From the NCBI RefSeq assembly GCF_000192475.1, contig NZ_AEYW01000024.1, forward strand, positions 1-64,000: a stretch of 64,000 nt of DNA. Direction: 5' to 3'. Made by a program: the position numbers and the translations under genes. Within the stretch, counting starts at the first letter, position 1. The number at the start of each line of letters is the position of its first letter. The notes below the pieces were generated by a model that ran no database searches, was not told the origin of the DNA, and was given only the letters and a program-made list of their open reading frames with translations. Below are positions 46,835 to 57,200 of the stretch, piece after piece. The DNA is from Ruegeria conchae. Lineage in GTDB: Bacteria > Pseudomonadota > Alphaproteobacteria > Rhodobacterales > Rhodobacteraceae.

Positions 46835-48940
46835 ATGGCGCAAGGTATGCAAAGTAAAGAGTGGCCCCTTCGGATCACCGGCTCATACAGCTATGGCGAA
46901 GACGAGCTAGTCATCCGGCGGGCGATTGTGACGGAAAAGCTGGGCGAGCTAACGGACATTCAGGTCGAGGTTCTGTCGCCGGACAAGTCCATCGCGCTGG
47001 ACAAGCTGCTGGGCAAGATCATGACCATCCACATGGCCGCCGCCAAGGGGGCCGAGCGCAAGTTCACCGGCACGATTGTTCGCGTTGAACGGCTGGCACT
47101 GCGGGATGGCTTTGTACAATTGCTGGCAGAATTGCGACCCTGGTTCTGGATGCTGGATCAGACCACCGACAGCCGCATTTTCCAGAACATGACCGCCGTG
47201 CAGATCATCGAAAAAATCTTCGGCGAGTACGCGTTCTCGGACTTCAAAAAGAGTCTGAGCGCCAGTTATCAGCAGCGGGAATACTGCGTGCAGTACCGGG
47301 AAACCGACTTCGATTTCATCTCGCGTCTGATGCAGGAAGAGGGCATCTATTATTATTTCGACTACGCGAATGCCGAGCGTAAGCTGGAAACGCTCGTGCT
47401 GTGCGACGATGTTTCCGCGCACAAGCCCATCGAAGGCATATCGACGGTCGAATATCGTCCAGGCGATGACTATAAACAGCGCCTGCCGGATTGCGTGTCA
47501 GAATGGGCTAGCTCGCAAGAGGTCGTACCGGGCGTCGTGTCGCTGCGGGATTTCGATTTCAACACGCCGAACGCCAAGCTGGATGTGCGGGCGAACACAA
47601 AGACCAAGGCTACGCATAACTACAAAAGCTATGAGCTGTACGATGCACCCGGACATTATTATAAGGAAACCAAGCTCGGCACGACCCGTGCTCAGGTGCG
47701 CATGGAGGCCGAAGATGCCCGGTTCGACCGCCGCCGGGGCCGCGCCTCAGTCCGGGCGATGGAGGTGGGCAAAACCTTCACGTTGAAGGAACATCCCGAA
47801 AAGGCCCAGAACGATGATTTCCTGATCACCGGGGCTACCTATTACCTGCAGACGACCGAGGGTTACGGGTTCGAGAAGAACTCACAAGACCTTGATACCG
47901 GCGCGCTGGAATTCCCCGATGATGGCGGCGAGATGTTCATGGTCGAGTTCGAGGCGCAGCCGAAATCAGTCAAATACCGCTCGCCCCTGACCGCGCCATG
48001 GCCCGAGATTTCGGGGCTGCATACCGCCATTGTGACTGGCAAAAGCGGCGAGGAAATCTGGACCGACAAGCACGGGCGCATCAAAGTGCAGTTCCACTGG
48101 GATCGCGAAGGCAAGAAAGACGAGAACACGACTTGCTGGGTGCGTGTCGTCACGCCGTGGTCCGGCAAGAACTGGGGGATGGTCAGCATTCCCCGCATTG
48201 GTCAGGAGGTGGTGATCCAGTTCGAAGAGGGCGATCCGGACCGGCCGATCTGTACCGGCATGCTGTACAACGCGGACACCATGCCGCCCTATGCGCTGCC
48301 TGCCAATCAGACGCAGACCGGGATCAAGACGCGGTCCTCGAAAGGTGGCAGCGCCGAGATGTTCAACGAGCTGATGTTCGAGGACAAAAAGGGCGAAGAA
48401 CTGGTGCGTTTTCAGGCGCAGAAGGATCATGAAAAGCTGGTCAAGAACATGTCCACCATTACCGTTGGTTATGACAAGCTGGACAAAGGCGGCAACGGCG
48501 GCGACGGCTGTCTGAGCCAGGTGGTCAAGAAGAACGTGGATGAAACGATCAAAGAGGGCGACCATACTTTCAAGATTGAAACCGGCAGCCAGACGGTCGA
48601 AATCAAGACCGACCAAACCGAAACGGTCGAGGGCAAGTCCACCCGCACCGTGACCGGCAACAACACCGAAACGATCAAGACCGGGAACAAGACAACCACG
48701 GTGAACACCGGCAATATTCAGGTCGATGCCAAATCGGGCAAGATTACCGTCACCGCAATGCAGTCGATTGAACTGAAAGTGGGCGGGTCATCGATCAAGC
48801 TGGATCCGACAAGCATTACAATCAAGAGTACGATGATCAAGGTTCAGGCGAATGCCAAACTGGATGCAAAGAGCCCGATGACGACTGTGAACGGCGATGC
48901 CATGCTGACCCTCAAGGGCGGCCTGACAATGATCAACTAG
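46835..48940 (+). CDS. vgrG: T6SS spike protein VgrG (TssI)
   Basis: A 701-residue VgrG with a gp27-like part (LRITGSYSYGEDELVIRRAIV, the typical YRETDFDFISRLMQEEGIYYYF), a gp5-like OB fold (HTAIVTGKSGEEIWTDKHGRIKVQFHWD) and a C-terminal beta-helix of short Thr/Lys repeats. It ends with a plain beta-helix and has no extra catalytic domain, so it is not itself an evolved effector. It is followed by a small protein and a PAAR, the usual place for cargo or adaptors. Confidence 0.95.
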   Translation: MAQGMQSKEWPLRITGSYSYGEDELVIRRAIVTEKLGELTDIQVEVLSPDKSIALDKLLGKIMTIHMAAAKGAERKFTGTIVRVERLALRDGFVQLLAELRPWFWMLDQTTDSRIFQNMTAVQIIEKIFGEYAFSDFKKSLSASYQQREYCVQYRETDFDFISRLMQEEGIYYYFDYANAERKLETLVLCDDVSAHKPIEGISTVEYRPGDDYKQRLPDCVSEWASSQEVVPGVVSLRDFDFNTPNAKLDVRANTKTKATHNYKSYELYDAPGHYYKETKLGTTRAQVRMEAEDARFDRRRGRASVRAMEVGKTFTLKEHPEKAQNDDFLITGATYYLQTTEGYGFEKNSQDLDTGALEFPDDGGEMFMVEFEAQPKSVKYRSPLTAPWPEISGLHTAIVTGKSGEEIWTDKHGRIKVQFHWDREGKKDENTTCWVRVVTPWSGKNWGMVSIPRIGQEVVIQFEEGDPDRPICTGMLYNADTMPPYALPANQTQTGIKTRSSKGGSAEMFNELMFEDKKGEELVRFQAQKDHEKLVKNMSTITVGYDKLDKGGNGGDGCLSQVVKKNVDETIKEGDHTFKIETGSQTVEIKTDQTETVEGKSTRTVTGNNTETIKTGNKTTTVNTGNIQVDAKSGKITVTAMQSIELKVGGSSIKLDPTSITIKSTMIKVQANAKLDAKSPMTTVNGDAMLTLKGGLTMIN

Positions 48941-48951
48941 GGGGCTGACCG

Positions 48952-49563
48952 ATGAGTGAACGATTTGCAGATATGGTCAAGGTCCCGCAGGTACCCGCCG
49001 CCCGCATGTTGGCCGACGCCAACGCGCGGCTCAGTGTTGAACTTGATGCCCCGGCCAGCGCTGCAGTGGATGTTGTTCTGGCTGAATTGGATAAAAAGGA
49101 AGCTTACATTGATGTACTGCGTCTGTTGGGTGTTGCGCTGCCGCCACGGGAGCGCGTGTGGTGGTCTTGCCTGGCCGCGCGCGATTACATCGGCAAAGCG
49201 CCGGACAACAATACCCGCGCTTTAGCTGCATCCGAGGAATGGGTGTTTCGCCCAACGCCCGAAAACCGGCAAAAAGCGGGGGAAACCATTGATCTGGCCG
49301 ACCCGGATGACGAAACCGTGAATTGTGCCATTGGCGTGCTCTATTCAGATGGTACGCTGGGAACCGGCGATTTAGCGACTATGCCAGCCCCGCTCGGGGC
49401 GGCGGAAATCGTGGCCTTTGCAATGAATGTTGTTGCGATGGACAATCACGAAGGCGATTTTGATGCCTACCTACAGTTGCTGATTGATCGCGGCGTCGAT
49501 ATTGCTCGGGGTGGGAATGGTAGTCTGGACCGCGACGGTGCCGGTTCAGAGACGGAGGAATAA
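48952..49563 (+). CDS. Small T6SS-associated protein of unknown function
   Basis: A 203-residue soluble protein with a helical middle (AYIDVLRLLGVALPPRERVWWSCLAARDYIG) and an acidic tail. The WWSCLAARD segment is reminiscent of small proteins found beside vgrG/PAAR in other T6SS loci, but I cannot name a family with certainty. Its place between vgrG (11 bases) and PAAR (2 bases) suggests an adaptor or chaperone for loading the spike. There is no signal peptide or toxic-enzyme motif. Confidence 0.75.
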   Translation: MSERFADMVKVPQVPAARMLADANARLSVELDAPASAAVDVVLAELDKKEAYIDVLRLLGVALPPRERVWWSCLAARDYIGKAPDNNTRALAASEEWVFRPTPENRQKAGETIDLADPDDETVNCAIGVLYSDGTLGTGDLATMPAPLGAAEIVAFAMNVVAMDNHEGDFDAYLQLLIDRGVDIARGGNGSLDRDGAGSETEE

Positions 49564-49565
49564 AC

Positions 49566-49874
49566 ATGGGATTTCCACAGGCCCGTGTAACTGATCTGCA
49601 CGCATGCACGCTGCCGGCACCGCCGCCAGCGCCTCCTCCTCCTGCGCCGGTACCGATGCCGATCATGCCACCTTGTTGTCCAACCGTTCTGGTTTCAAAA
49701 CTGCCAGCGGCACGTGTGACAGATTTGGCGACACCTGCATTTCCGCATCCTATATTGAAAGGATCGGCGACGGTGTTGATTGGCAAGCTTCCGGCGGCGC
49801 GGGTGATGGATACTTGCGCCTGCGGTGGTCCGATCCTGCCGCCTTGCTGCCCCACCGTTCTGGTTGGAGGATGA
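49566..49874 (+). CDS. PAAR spike-tip protein
   Basis: A 102-residue PAAR-type protein beginning MGFPQARVTDLHACT and with the characteristic ARVTDLATPA and a Cys pair in TCACGG near the C-terminus that helps bind zinc. It has a Pro-rich loop (PAPPPAPPPPAPVPMP) after the first strand. It sharpens the VgrG spike and has no attached effector domain. It lies 10 bases before fha. Confidence 0.9.
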   Translation: MGFPQARVTDLHACTLPAPPPAPPPPAPVPMPIMPPCCPTVLVSKLPAARVTDLATPAFPHPILKGSATVLIGKLPAARVMDTCACGGPILPPCCPTVLVGG

Positions 49875-49884
49875 AGACAAACGA

Positions 49885-51342
49885 ATGACGGTCACACTAA
49901 AATTTCAATCCACCGGCATAGTGCCGGGCGACGGGCGCCCGGTGTCGATGCAGGGGGGTTCTTTGACCGTGGGGCGTGGACCGGCCAATGACCTTGTCCT
50001 CCCCGACCCTGAGCGAACGCTCAGCAAGAACCATTTTGTCATCGAAGATCACAATGGCAACGTCGTGATTGTGGACTTGTCGACCAACGGCACTTTTCTC
50101 AACTACTCTAAGATTGCCCTGGGCCGGACGCCCACACCGCTGAACAATGGCGATGTGCTGACGGCAGGTGGGTATGAAATGGTGGTCGAAATCGGCGCCG
50201 ACCTGCCGTCGTTCGAAGAGATGATTCCTCAGCCGATGCAACAGGATCGAGTCTCGCCGGGGCAGTCGCAAAATGCGCCTGACCCGTTGGCTCTGCTGGA
50301 CGATTCGGGGCCGGGCGGGGATTTCCTTGATGAATTGTTGGGGGGTGACGCGCCGAAAGGGCCGGGCCAAATTTCGACGCCTGACCCGATGGATGAGCTG
50401 TTGCCGCCTTTGGATGATGACGACCCATTTTTTGCGAAACCAAAAGATGCGCATCAGGAAATGGGGGCCAGCGATCCGATGCACAATCCGTCAGCCTCGG
50501 ATGCGTTTTCGGCTCCAAGCAGTGGCGCAAATCTGATCCCGGATGATTGGGATGATGACCTGCTTTCGCCACAAGGCGCGTCACCCACAGACCCTTTCGG
50601 GGGAGCACCACAAAACCCGGCTCCGCCGCCAACTAAACCGACACCGGGTGGGCAGGCTGCTGCACCACCACCGATCTCCAAACCCGAAGCTGCATCTTCC
50701 GAACCTGCGCCGGAGCAAGCAAAAGTGGACGTACAGGCCGCTATGCCTGTCGCGACTGGGGATCAGGCGGCGGCACGCGCTTTGCTTGAGGCGCTTGAGG
50801 TGGATGATCTGCGCATTGACGATGCTGATCTGCCCGCAACGATGGGCCGGTTGGGCCGTGTGCTGCGAACGATGATTGTTGGTCTGCGCGAGATCCTGAT
50901 GACGCGCACCTCGATCAAGTCTGAATTCCGGATCGATCAGACGATGATCAGCGCAGGTGGGAATAACCCGTTAAAGTTTTCGATCAGCCCGGAGCAGGCA
51001 ATCGAAGCGCTCGTGAAACCTCGTGTCAAAGGCTATCTGGCTTCGGAAGAAGCGACCGAGGAGGCGCTGAATGACATTAAGGCGCATGAGATCGCCATGG
51101 TGACAGGCATGGAGGCGGCATTGAAAGGCGTGCTGTCTCGTCTTGATCCCGAAGTTTTGGCCGGAAAAATTGAAGGGTCTGGCAAACTTGGGTCACTTTT
51201 CAAGGGTAAGAAGACTCAATATTGGGAAGTCTATGAGAAGATGTACGCGGAGATTTCGGATCAGGCAGAGAATGATTTCCACGATCTATTCAGCCGCGAG
51301 TTCGCACGTGCCTATAAGGAACAGCTGGAGAAGCTGAAGTAA
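49885..51342 (+). CDS. tagH: T6SS FHA-domain protein Fha (TagH)
   Basis: A 485-residue protein with an N-terminal FHA domain (LTVGRGPANDLVLPDPERTLSKNHFVI, VDLSTNGTFLN) that should bind phosphothreonine, a long Pro/Asp-rich linker and a C-terminal TagH-type domain (ATMGRLGRVLRTMIVGLREILMTRTSIKSEFRI). The ATG at 49885 is used; an upstream start would lie inside PAAR. Known function: activation of the T6SS when PpkA phosphorylates its targets. Together with PpkA (59283) and PppA (58502) it forms a post-translational switch. Confidence 0.92.
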   Translation: MTVTLKFQSTGIVPGDGRPVSMQGGSLTVGRGPANDLVLPDPERTLSKNHFVIEDHNGNVVIVDLSTNGTFLNYSKIALGRTPTPLNNGDVLTAGGYEMVVEIGADLPSFEEMIPQPMQQDRVSPGQSQNAPDPLALLDDSGPGGDFLDELLGGDAPKGPGQISTPDPMDELLPPLDDDDPFFAKPKDAHQEMGASDPMHNPSASDAFSAPSSGANLIPDDWDDDLLSPQGASPTDPFGGAPQNPAPPPTKPTPGGQAAAPPPISKPEAASSEPAPEQAKVDVQAAMPVATGDQAAARALLEALEVDDLRIDDADLPATMGRLGRVLRTMIVGLREILMTRTSIKSEFRIDQTMISAGGNNPLKFSISPEQAIEALVKPRVKGYLASEEATEEALNDIKAHEIAMVTGMEAALKGVLSRLDPEVLAGKIEGSGKLGSLFKGKKTQYWEVYEKMYAEISDQAENDFHDLFSREFARAYKEQLEKLK

Positions 51343-51379
51343 CGTCCAGCTTGGGCGCGATAACAAGGGAGGGCAGCCA

Positions 51380-52720
51380 TTGTCCTGGGACAGCAAGGTG
51401 CTATGGACCGAAGGGTTGTTTCTGCAGCCCCATCATTTCCAGCAGGCCGACAGATATACTGAGGCTCTGGTGGCCGGGCTGGCGCGTAGAATGACGCCCT
51501 ATGCCTGGGGTATGAGTGCGCTTGAGATTGATGACGAAGTACTCAAGGTCGGTCAGATCGCGCTCAAGTCTTGCGCGGGTCTGACATCGGATGGGCAGGT
51601 GTTTCGCGTCCCGCAGGCCGAAGATCATCCACCGGCGCTGGAAGTGCCCGAGTCGATCAAGGATTGCGTGGTATATTTGACGGTTCCGCAAAGGCGGCAA
51701 GGCGCGTCCGAAGTAGACCTGAGCGGGGCTGAACAGTCGGTTAGCCGTCTGCGCCCGGCAGAGCAGGAAATCACGGATGTGATGAGCCAGCAAAAGAAGC
51801 CGGTGACCCTTGGTGTTGGCAAGCTGCGCCTGCAGTTTGCACTGGCTGTTGACGATTTGGCCGACAAGCTTGCCATTCCGATTGCCCGGATCATTGAAGT
51901 GCGTCCGGACAAAGAAATCATAATGGACCGTGGCTTTATCCCCTCGGTTATGGATGTTCGCGCGGCTCCGGCACTGGCGGGCTTCATGAACGAACTTGAA
52001 GGTATGCTGTCACACAGGATGCAGGCCTTGGCCGGAAGATTGTCTGAAGGCGGTCCTGCCAAGGGTGCTGCCGAGATATCGGATTTCTTGTTGTTGATGG
52101 TGATAAACCGAAACTTGCCTCTTGTTCGCCATTTCGCAAATATCGAAAACGTGCATCCCGAACATGTTTATCGCGTCTGTGCCGCGCTGGCTGGAGAGCT
52201 TGCGACATTTATGAGTGCCGAAAAGGAAGCCGTGCAGTTTCCAGCTTATCAGCATGACAATCTGACCGAGTCTTTTGCGCCAGTGATCCGCGTTCTGCGC
52301 CAGTACCTGAGCTCGGTTTTGGAGCAGACGGCGATCTCGATCCCGCTGGAGCCACGGAAATACGGCATAAGCGTAGGCGTAATAGCCGACCGCAAGTTGA
52401 TCGGAAATGCGGGGTTCGTTCTGGCCGTCAATGCCGATATCCCAGCCGAGGATGTACGGAGGCATTTTGCAGGCCAGGCCAAGACCGGGCCAGTCGAGGA
52501 AATCCGTCAGTTGGTGAACTCGGCCTTACCGGGAATCACGCTGCGCCCGCTCCCTGTTGCTCCGCGTCAAATTCCGTATCATTCGGGAGTGGTGTACTTC
52601 GAACTGGACGCCGCCAGCCCGTATTGGAGCAAAATGACTACCTCCGGTGGGATCGCGGTGCACGTGTCAGGACAGTACCCAGGTCTGCAGATGGAGCTTT
52701 GGGCGATCCGCAATCAGTAG
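51380..52720 (+). CDS. tssK: T6SS baseplate protein TssK
   Basis: A 446-residue protein with VLWTEGLFLQPHHFQQADRY at the N-terminus and the family's VYFELD region toward the end. TssK connects the baseplate to the TssLM membrane complex. The start is a TTG at 51380, placed behind a GGGAGGG site; no ATG fits the family N-terminus. Confidence 0.93.
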   Translation: MSWDSKVLWTEGLFLQPHHFQQADRYTEALVAGLARRMTPYAWGMSALEIDDEVLKVGQIALKSCAGLTSDGQVFRVPQAEDHPPALEVPESIKDCVVYLTVPQRRQGASEVDLSGAEQSVSRLRPAEQEITDVMSQQKKPVTLGVGKLRLQFALAVDDLADKLAIPIARIIEVRPDKEIIMDRGFIPSVMDVRAAPALAGFMNELEGMLSHRMQALAGRLSEGGPAKGAAEISDFLLLMVINRNLPLVRHFANIENVHPEHVYRVCAALAGELATFMSAEKEAVQFPAYQHDNLTESFAPVIRVLRQYLSSVLEQTAISIPLEPRKYGISVGVIADRKLIGNAGFVLAVNADIPAEDVRRHFAGQAKTGPVEEIRQLVNSALPGITLRPLPVAPRQIPYHSGVVYFELDAASPYWSKMTTSGGIAVHVSGQYPGLQMELWAIRNQ

Positions 52721-52828
52721 GCGTTCGTTTGAAAGACGAGGCCTAGAGAGGTTGCCAAAAAACAATTTGATGGGGCTGCCCGCGTGGGTCACAGTAAGAT
52801 GCGGGGGCCTTGAGGAAGCAGGAAAACG

Positions 52829-54250
52829 ATGTCCGACAACGATCCTTTTGCCGAACCGGACGACACAGACAAGACGGTGATCCGACCTAACCCGGGTGGA
52901 CGGCGTCAGCCCGGCGGCACGCAGCAGCAGCCTGCCGCGTCTCAGCAACCGGCAGGTTACCCGATGGAGACTCCACCTCAGCAGCCAGCGGCGGGCGGGG
53001 CAGAAATTGGCGTGCCACCTGCGCAGGCTTCGCAACCGCGCATGTCACAGGGTGGAACAGGGCAGGTGGCAACCACCGGCATGAACCGCCTGAATGCCTG
53101 TGCCTCGCCTTTGTTTTCGCTCATCAGTCGAATTCGCAACCGCGCGCAACACATGGACCCCGACAAGCTTCGCCAAAGCGTGGTAGCTGAAGTGCGCAGT
53201 TTCGAGAACGCGGCATTGCAGGCGGGTATCCCAGCCCAGTCAGTAAAGATCGCACGCTATGCGCTCTGCGCCACATTGGACGATGTGGTGTTGAATACAC
53301 CTTGGGGCGGGCAATCCAGCTGGGCCACGCAGTCTCTGGTCGGGACCTTCCACCGCGAGACGGTTGGTGGCGATCGGTTCTATGATCTTCTGGCGCGGCT
53401 GGAACAAGAGCCTGCGAACAACATCGAATTGCTAGAGTTCGTCTACATGTGCCTGTCACTGGGCTTTGAAGGCCGCCTGCGGGTGGAACAGGGAGGTCCG
53501 GACAAGCATTTGCAGATTAGGCAAGGTCTTGCGCGGATCATCCGGGCTCAGCGCGGCCCGGTTGAACGCGACCTAGCTCCGCATTGGGAAGGCGAAGACA
53601 AGCCATATCGAGCGCTCAGCATGTGGAAACCGGTTTGGATCGCGCTTGGCGTGACGGCCCTTTTGCTGATGATCGAGTTTGGTGGCCTGTCCTACGCGCT
53701 GTCTAACAAAACTGAAAATCTTGTAGGACAGATGTCGGTAATTGATGCGGGTCCTGTGACCGAATTGCAGCGTCGTGCACCTCCACCTCCACCGCCTCCA
53801 CCACAGGCACAGGTGGAAAAGGTCGTGGAATTCCTGAAGCCCGAGATCGACGAAGGATTGGTCGAGGTATTTGAGAAGGGCAATACGCTGGTCATTCGCA
53901 TCAAAGGCTCGGGCATGTTTGGCTCGGGTTCGGATCATCTGCAGGATAAATTCCGCGAGCCGGTGCGCCGGGTTGCGGTAGCGCTGAACGACGAACCCGG
54001 TTCGGTGATCGTGGCTGGGCATTCGGACAACGTGCCGATCCGGTCCTCTCGGTTTCCGTCCAATCTGGCCCTTTCACTGGCTCGGGCCAAATCTGTCATG
54101 AACCAGATGGCCGCCGATTTATCCGATCCCAAACGGCTTAGCGCTGAAGGTCGGGCCGACAGTGAACCAATCGCCGACAATTCGACTCGAGAAGGTCGCG
54201 CGACCAACCGCCGGATAGAAGTCCTGTTGGTTCAGGAGGAAACCCCATGA
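52829..54250 (+). CDS. tssL: T6SS membrane protein TssL with OmpA-type domain
   Basis: A 473-residue evolved TssL: N-terminal cytoplasmic tail (1-80, Pro/Gln rich), DotU domain (about 85-250, with ARYALCATLDDVVLNTPWG), one membrane helix (WIALGVTALLLMIEFGGLSYAL) and a periplasmic OmpA/MotB-like peptidoglycan-binding domain (VIVAGHSDNVPI, ALSLARAKSV, NRRIEVLLV). The N-terminal DDTDKTVIRP has Thr13 and Thr16; in Agrobacterium TssL is phosphorylated near its N-terminus by PpkA and then bound by Fha, so these are candidate sites. It overlaps tssM by 4 bases. Confidence 0.93.
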   Translation: MSDNDPFAEPDDTDKTVIRPNPGGRRQPGGTQQQPAASQQPAGYPMETPPQQPAAGGAEIGVPPAQASQPRMSQGGTGQVATTGMNRLNACASPLFSLISRIRNRAQHMDPDKLRQSVVAEVRSFENAALQAGIPAQSVKIARYALCATLDDVVLNTPWGGQSSWATQSLVGTFHRETVGGDRFYDLLARLEQEPANNIELLEFVYMCLSLGFEGRLRVEQGGPDKHLQIRQGLARIIRAQRGPVERDLAPHWEGEDKPYRALSMWKPVWIALGVTALLLMIEFGGLSYALSNKTENLVGQMSVIDAGPVTELQRRAPPPPPPPPQAQVEKVVEFLKPEIDEGLVEVFEKGNTLVIRIKGSGMFGSGSDHLQDKFREPVRRVAVALNDEPGSVIVAGHSDNVPIRSSRFPSNLALSLARAKSVMNQMAADLSDPKRLSAEGRADSEPIADNSTREGRATNRRIEVLLVQEETP

Positions 54251-57200
54251 TTGTCCTCAGATTTCTGAAGTTTGTTTTCCTATCCATCTACACGGTTCTG
54301 TTCTTTACCGCGACTGCTCTGTCGCTGAGCTTGTATTTCTTCGGGCCTTTGATCGGATCGGATGAATGGCGCCCGTTGGATGGTGTGGCGGCGCGCCTGA
54401 TCTGGTGTGGCGTCATATTTGCAATCTTTTTGGCTATCGCGCTGACGGTATTCTTTGTCCGCAGCAGACGCGAAAAGAACCTGACTGAAGAAATCACCGA
54501 AGCCGTCAGTGATGGCGGCGATATGATCGACAGCGAGATTTCCGAGCTGCGTGGCAAGTTGAAAACGGCAATGGCGGCGCTGCGTAAGTCCAAGAACGGA
54601 CGACGCCATCTAAACGAATTGCCGTGGTATGTGATGATTGGCCCGCCAGGCGCAGGCAAGACCACGGCAATCGTGAATTCTGGCCTGAACTTTCCACTGG
54701 CCGATGAAATGGGAAAAACAGCGATTGGTGGCGTCGGCGGAACGCGTAATTGCGATTGGTGGTTCACTGAAAATGCTGTTCTTATCGACACTGCGGGGCG
54801 GTACACAACGCAAGAAAGTGACGCTGAAGTCGACAATGCGGCCTGGATCGGGTTTCTAGGGTTGCTCAAGAAATACCGTAAACGCCAGCCAATCAATGGC
54901 GCGATGATCGCGATTTCGCTTTCGGATCTGTCTCTGCAGGATGAAATAACTCAGAAAGAGCACGCGAAAGCCGTGCGCCGTCGGCTTGAGGAGCTGCGCG
55001 AGAAGTTGGGTGTACGCTTTCCGGTCTATATCCTGTTTACCAAAGCTGATCTGATTGCCGGGTTCGCCGAATTCTACGATAATCTGGGCAAGGAAGATCG
55101 TGAACAGGTGTGGGGTTTCACGCTGCCATTGGACAAGTCTCGATCCGAGCAATCTCCTGTTGTTGCCTTCGATGAAGAGTTCGCCTTGCTGCTGGGCCGC
55201 CTGAACGCCCAATCGCTGGAACGGATGCAGACCGAAACCGACCCACAGCGCCGCGCTCTGGTTGCCGGTTTCCCGATGCAGGTGGCATCCTTCCGGAAGG
55301 TTGCGCATGAATTTCTAACCGAGGTTTTCCAGGACAGCCGTTATCAACATCGTCATATGCTGCGCGGTGTGTATTTCACGTCTGGAACGCAGGAAGGGAC
55401 GCCGATTGACCGGCTGATGCTGGGCATGGCCCGGACCTTCGGGATTGGGCGCCAGGCCATTGGTACGGGGCAGGGTTCAGGGCGCTCGTATTTCCTGACC
55501 AGATTGTTTGATCAGGTGATTTTCCGTGAAGCAGGTCTGGTCAGTGCAGATGATAAGGTTGAACGCCGGTACAGGATTACCAAATGGGTTTCGGTCGCCG
55601 CGACAGTTATGGCGGCCGTTACGGTCGGCGCTTTGCTTGTGCGCAGCTTCTCGGGAAATTCCGAGCTGATTGCCGAGGCGCAGGAAGGTGTATCCGCCTA
55701 TCAGGCCGCTGCAGCAACGCTTCCACCCAGTCCGGTGGGAGATACCGATCTTGTACCTGTCGTGCAGGCTTTGAATACGTTGCGCGATCTGCCTGCGAAT
55801 CCGACACTGTCAGATCCGGACCCGGAAACGCGCCTAACATATGGTCTGTATCAGGGTGACGTGATTGGTACGCAGGCGGCGCAGACCTATCGCGCCGCAT
55901 TGAACCAACGGTTCCTACCGCGCTTGCTGCTGCGTCTGGAAGAGCAGATGAGTGCGAATATCAACAATCCCGATGTTCTATATGAAGCGCTCAAGGTTTA
56001 CCTGATGTTGGGCTTGCAGGGTCCGATGAACCCGAACCTCGTCAATGAATGGATGAATATCGATTGGACGGTTTCGTTCCCTGGCCCTTCTCGTGAGGAA
56101 TTTCGCGCTGACCTGAATGATCACCTTGAAGCTTTGCTGAGTCAGCCGATGCAGGCAGTTGCCTTGAATGGGCCGATGGTGGAACAGATCCAAGGTATTC
56201 TATCGGAGCTGCCCTTGGCGCAGCGGGTGTATAATGGGATCATATCCAGCCCAACTGCAACGGCCTTGCCGGAGTGGCGCATTACCGAAGTTGGCGGCCC
56301 TGCCGTTGGTCGCGTGCTGGTCCGGTCATCTGGGAAGCCGTTAAATGACGGGATCGAGGGGATTTTCACCTACAAAGGCTTCAACGACGTATTTTTGGGC
56401 GAAGCGGTCGGAGTGGCCAAACGGGTACAAAAGGAAAGCTGGGTTCTAGGTCCTCGCGGAGAAGCCGAGCAAACCGAACTGGCCCTCGCGGCGCTTAGCC
56501 GAGATGTTCTGGACCTGTACTACAACGACTACATCGCGCGCTATGACGCCATGCTGGGCGATATTGACATCGTTCCTATGGAAAGCCTGAGCCATGCAGT
56601 TGAGGTGACCAACGTACTGTCAGGCCCGACGTCGCCTATCGTGAACATCCTAAATTCGATTTCTGACGAGACGAAACTGACAGAAAGCCGTTCAGCCTTG
56701 CCCAATACGGATGCGTTGAACGAAGGGTTGTCAAATGCCGCCAGCCTGGAAGTGCAATCCGCAACCTCCGTCCAGACACAAATCCTGCTGGAAGCGCTGG
56801 CCAAGTCCAGCGGTGCAACTTCATCAGAGCCGGTGCAAGAACCGGGCCAATATGTCGAAGATAGGTTCTCTTGGTTGCATCAGTTGGTGGAACAGCAACA
56901 GGGACAACCCTCGCAGCTTGATCTTCTGATGGGATCGCTGACCGGTGTGTATCAAGAACTGAACAAGATGTCCTTCAGTGGTGTCACTGGCGCGGAATCC
57001 GGTCAGGCGTTGCAGCAGTTCCAGCAGGAAGCGGCGCGTATTCCTGGCCCGATGGAACGCTGGGCATTGCAGATCATCGATGGCTCATCGGGAATCACGT
57101 CGGACAGCACGCGCGCATCTATTAATGCGCGCTGGCAGGCTAATGTACTGCCCTTCTGCGAACAGGTCGTGACCGATCGTTATCCGTTCAACCGCAGATC

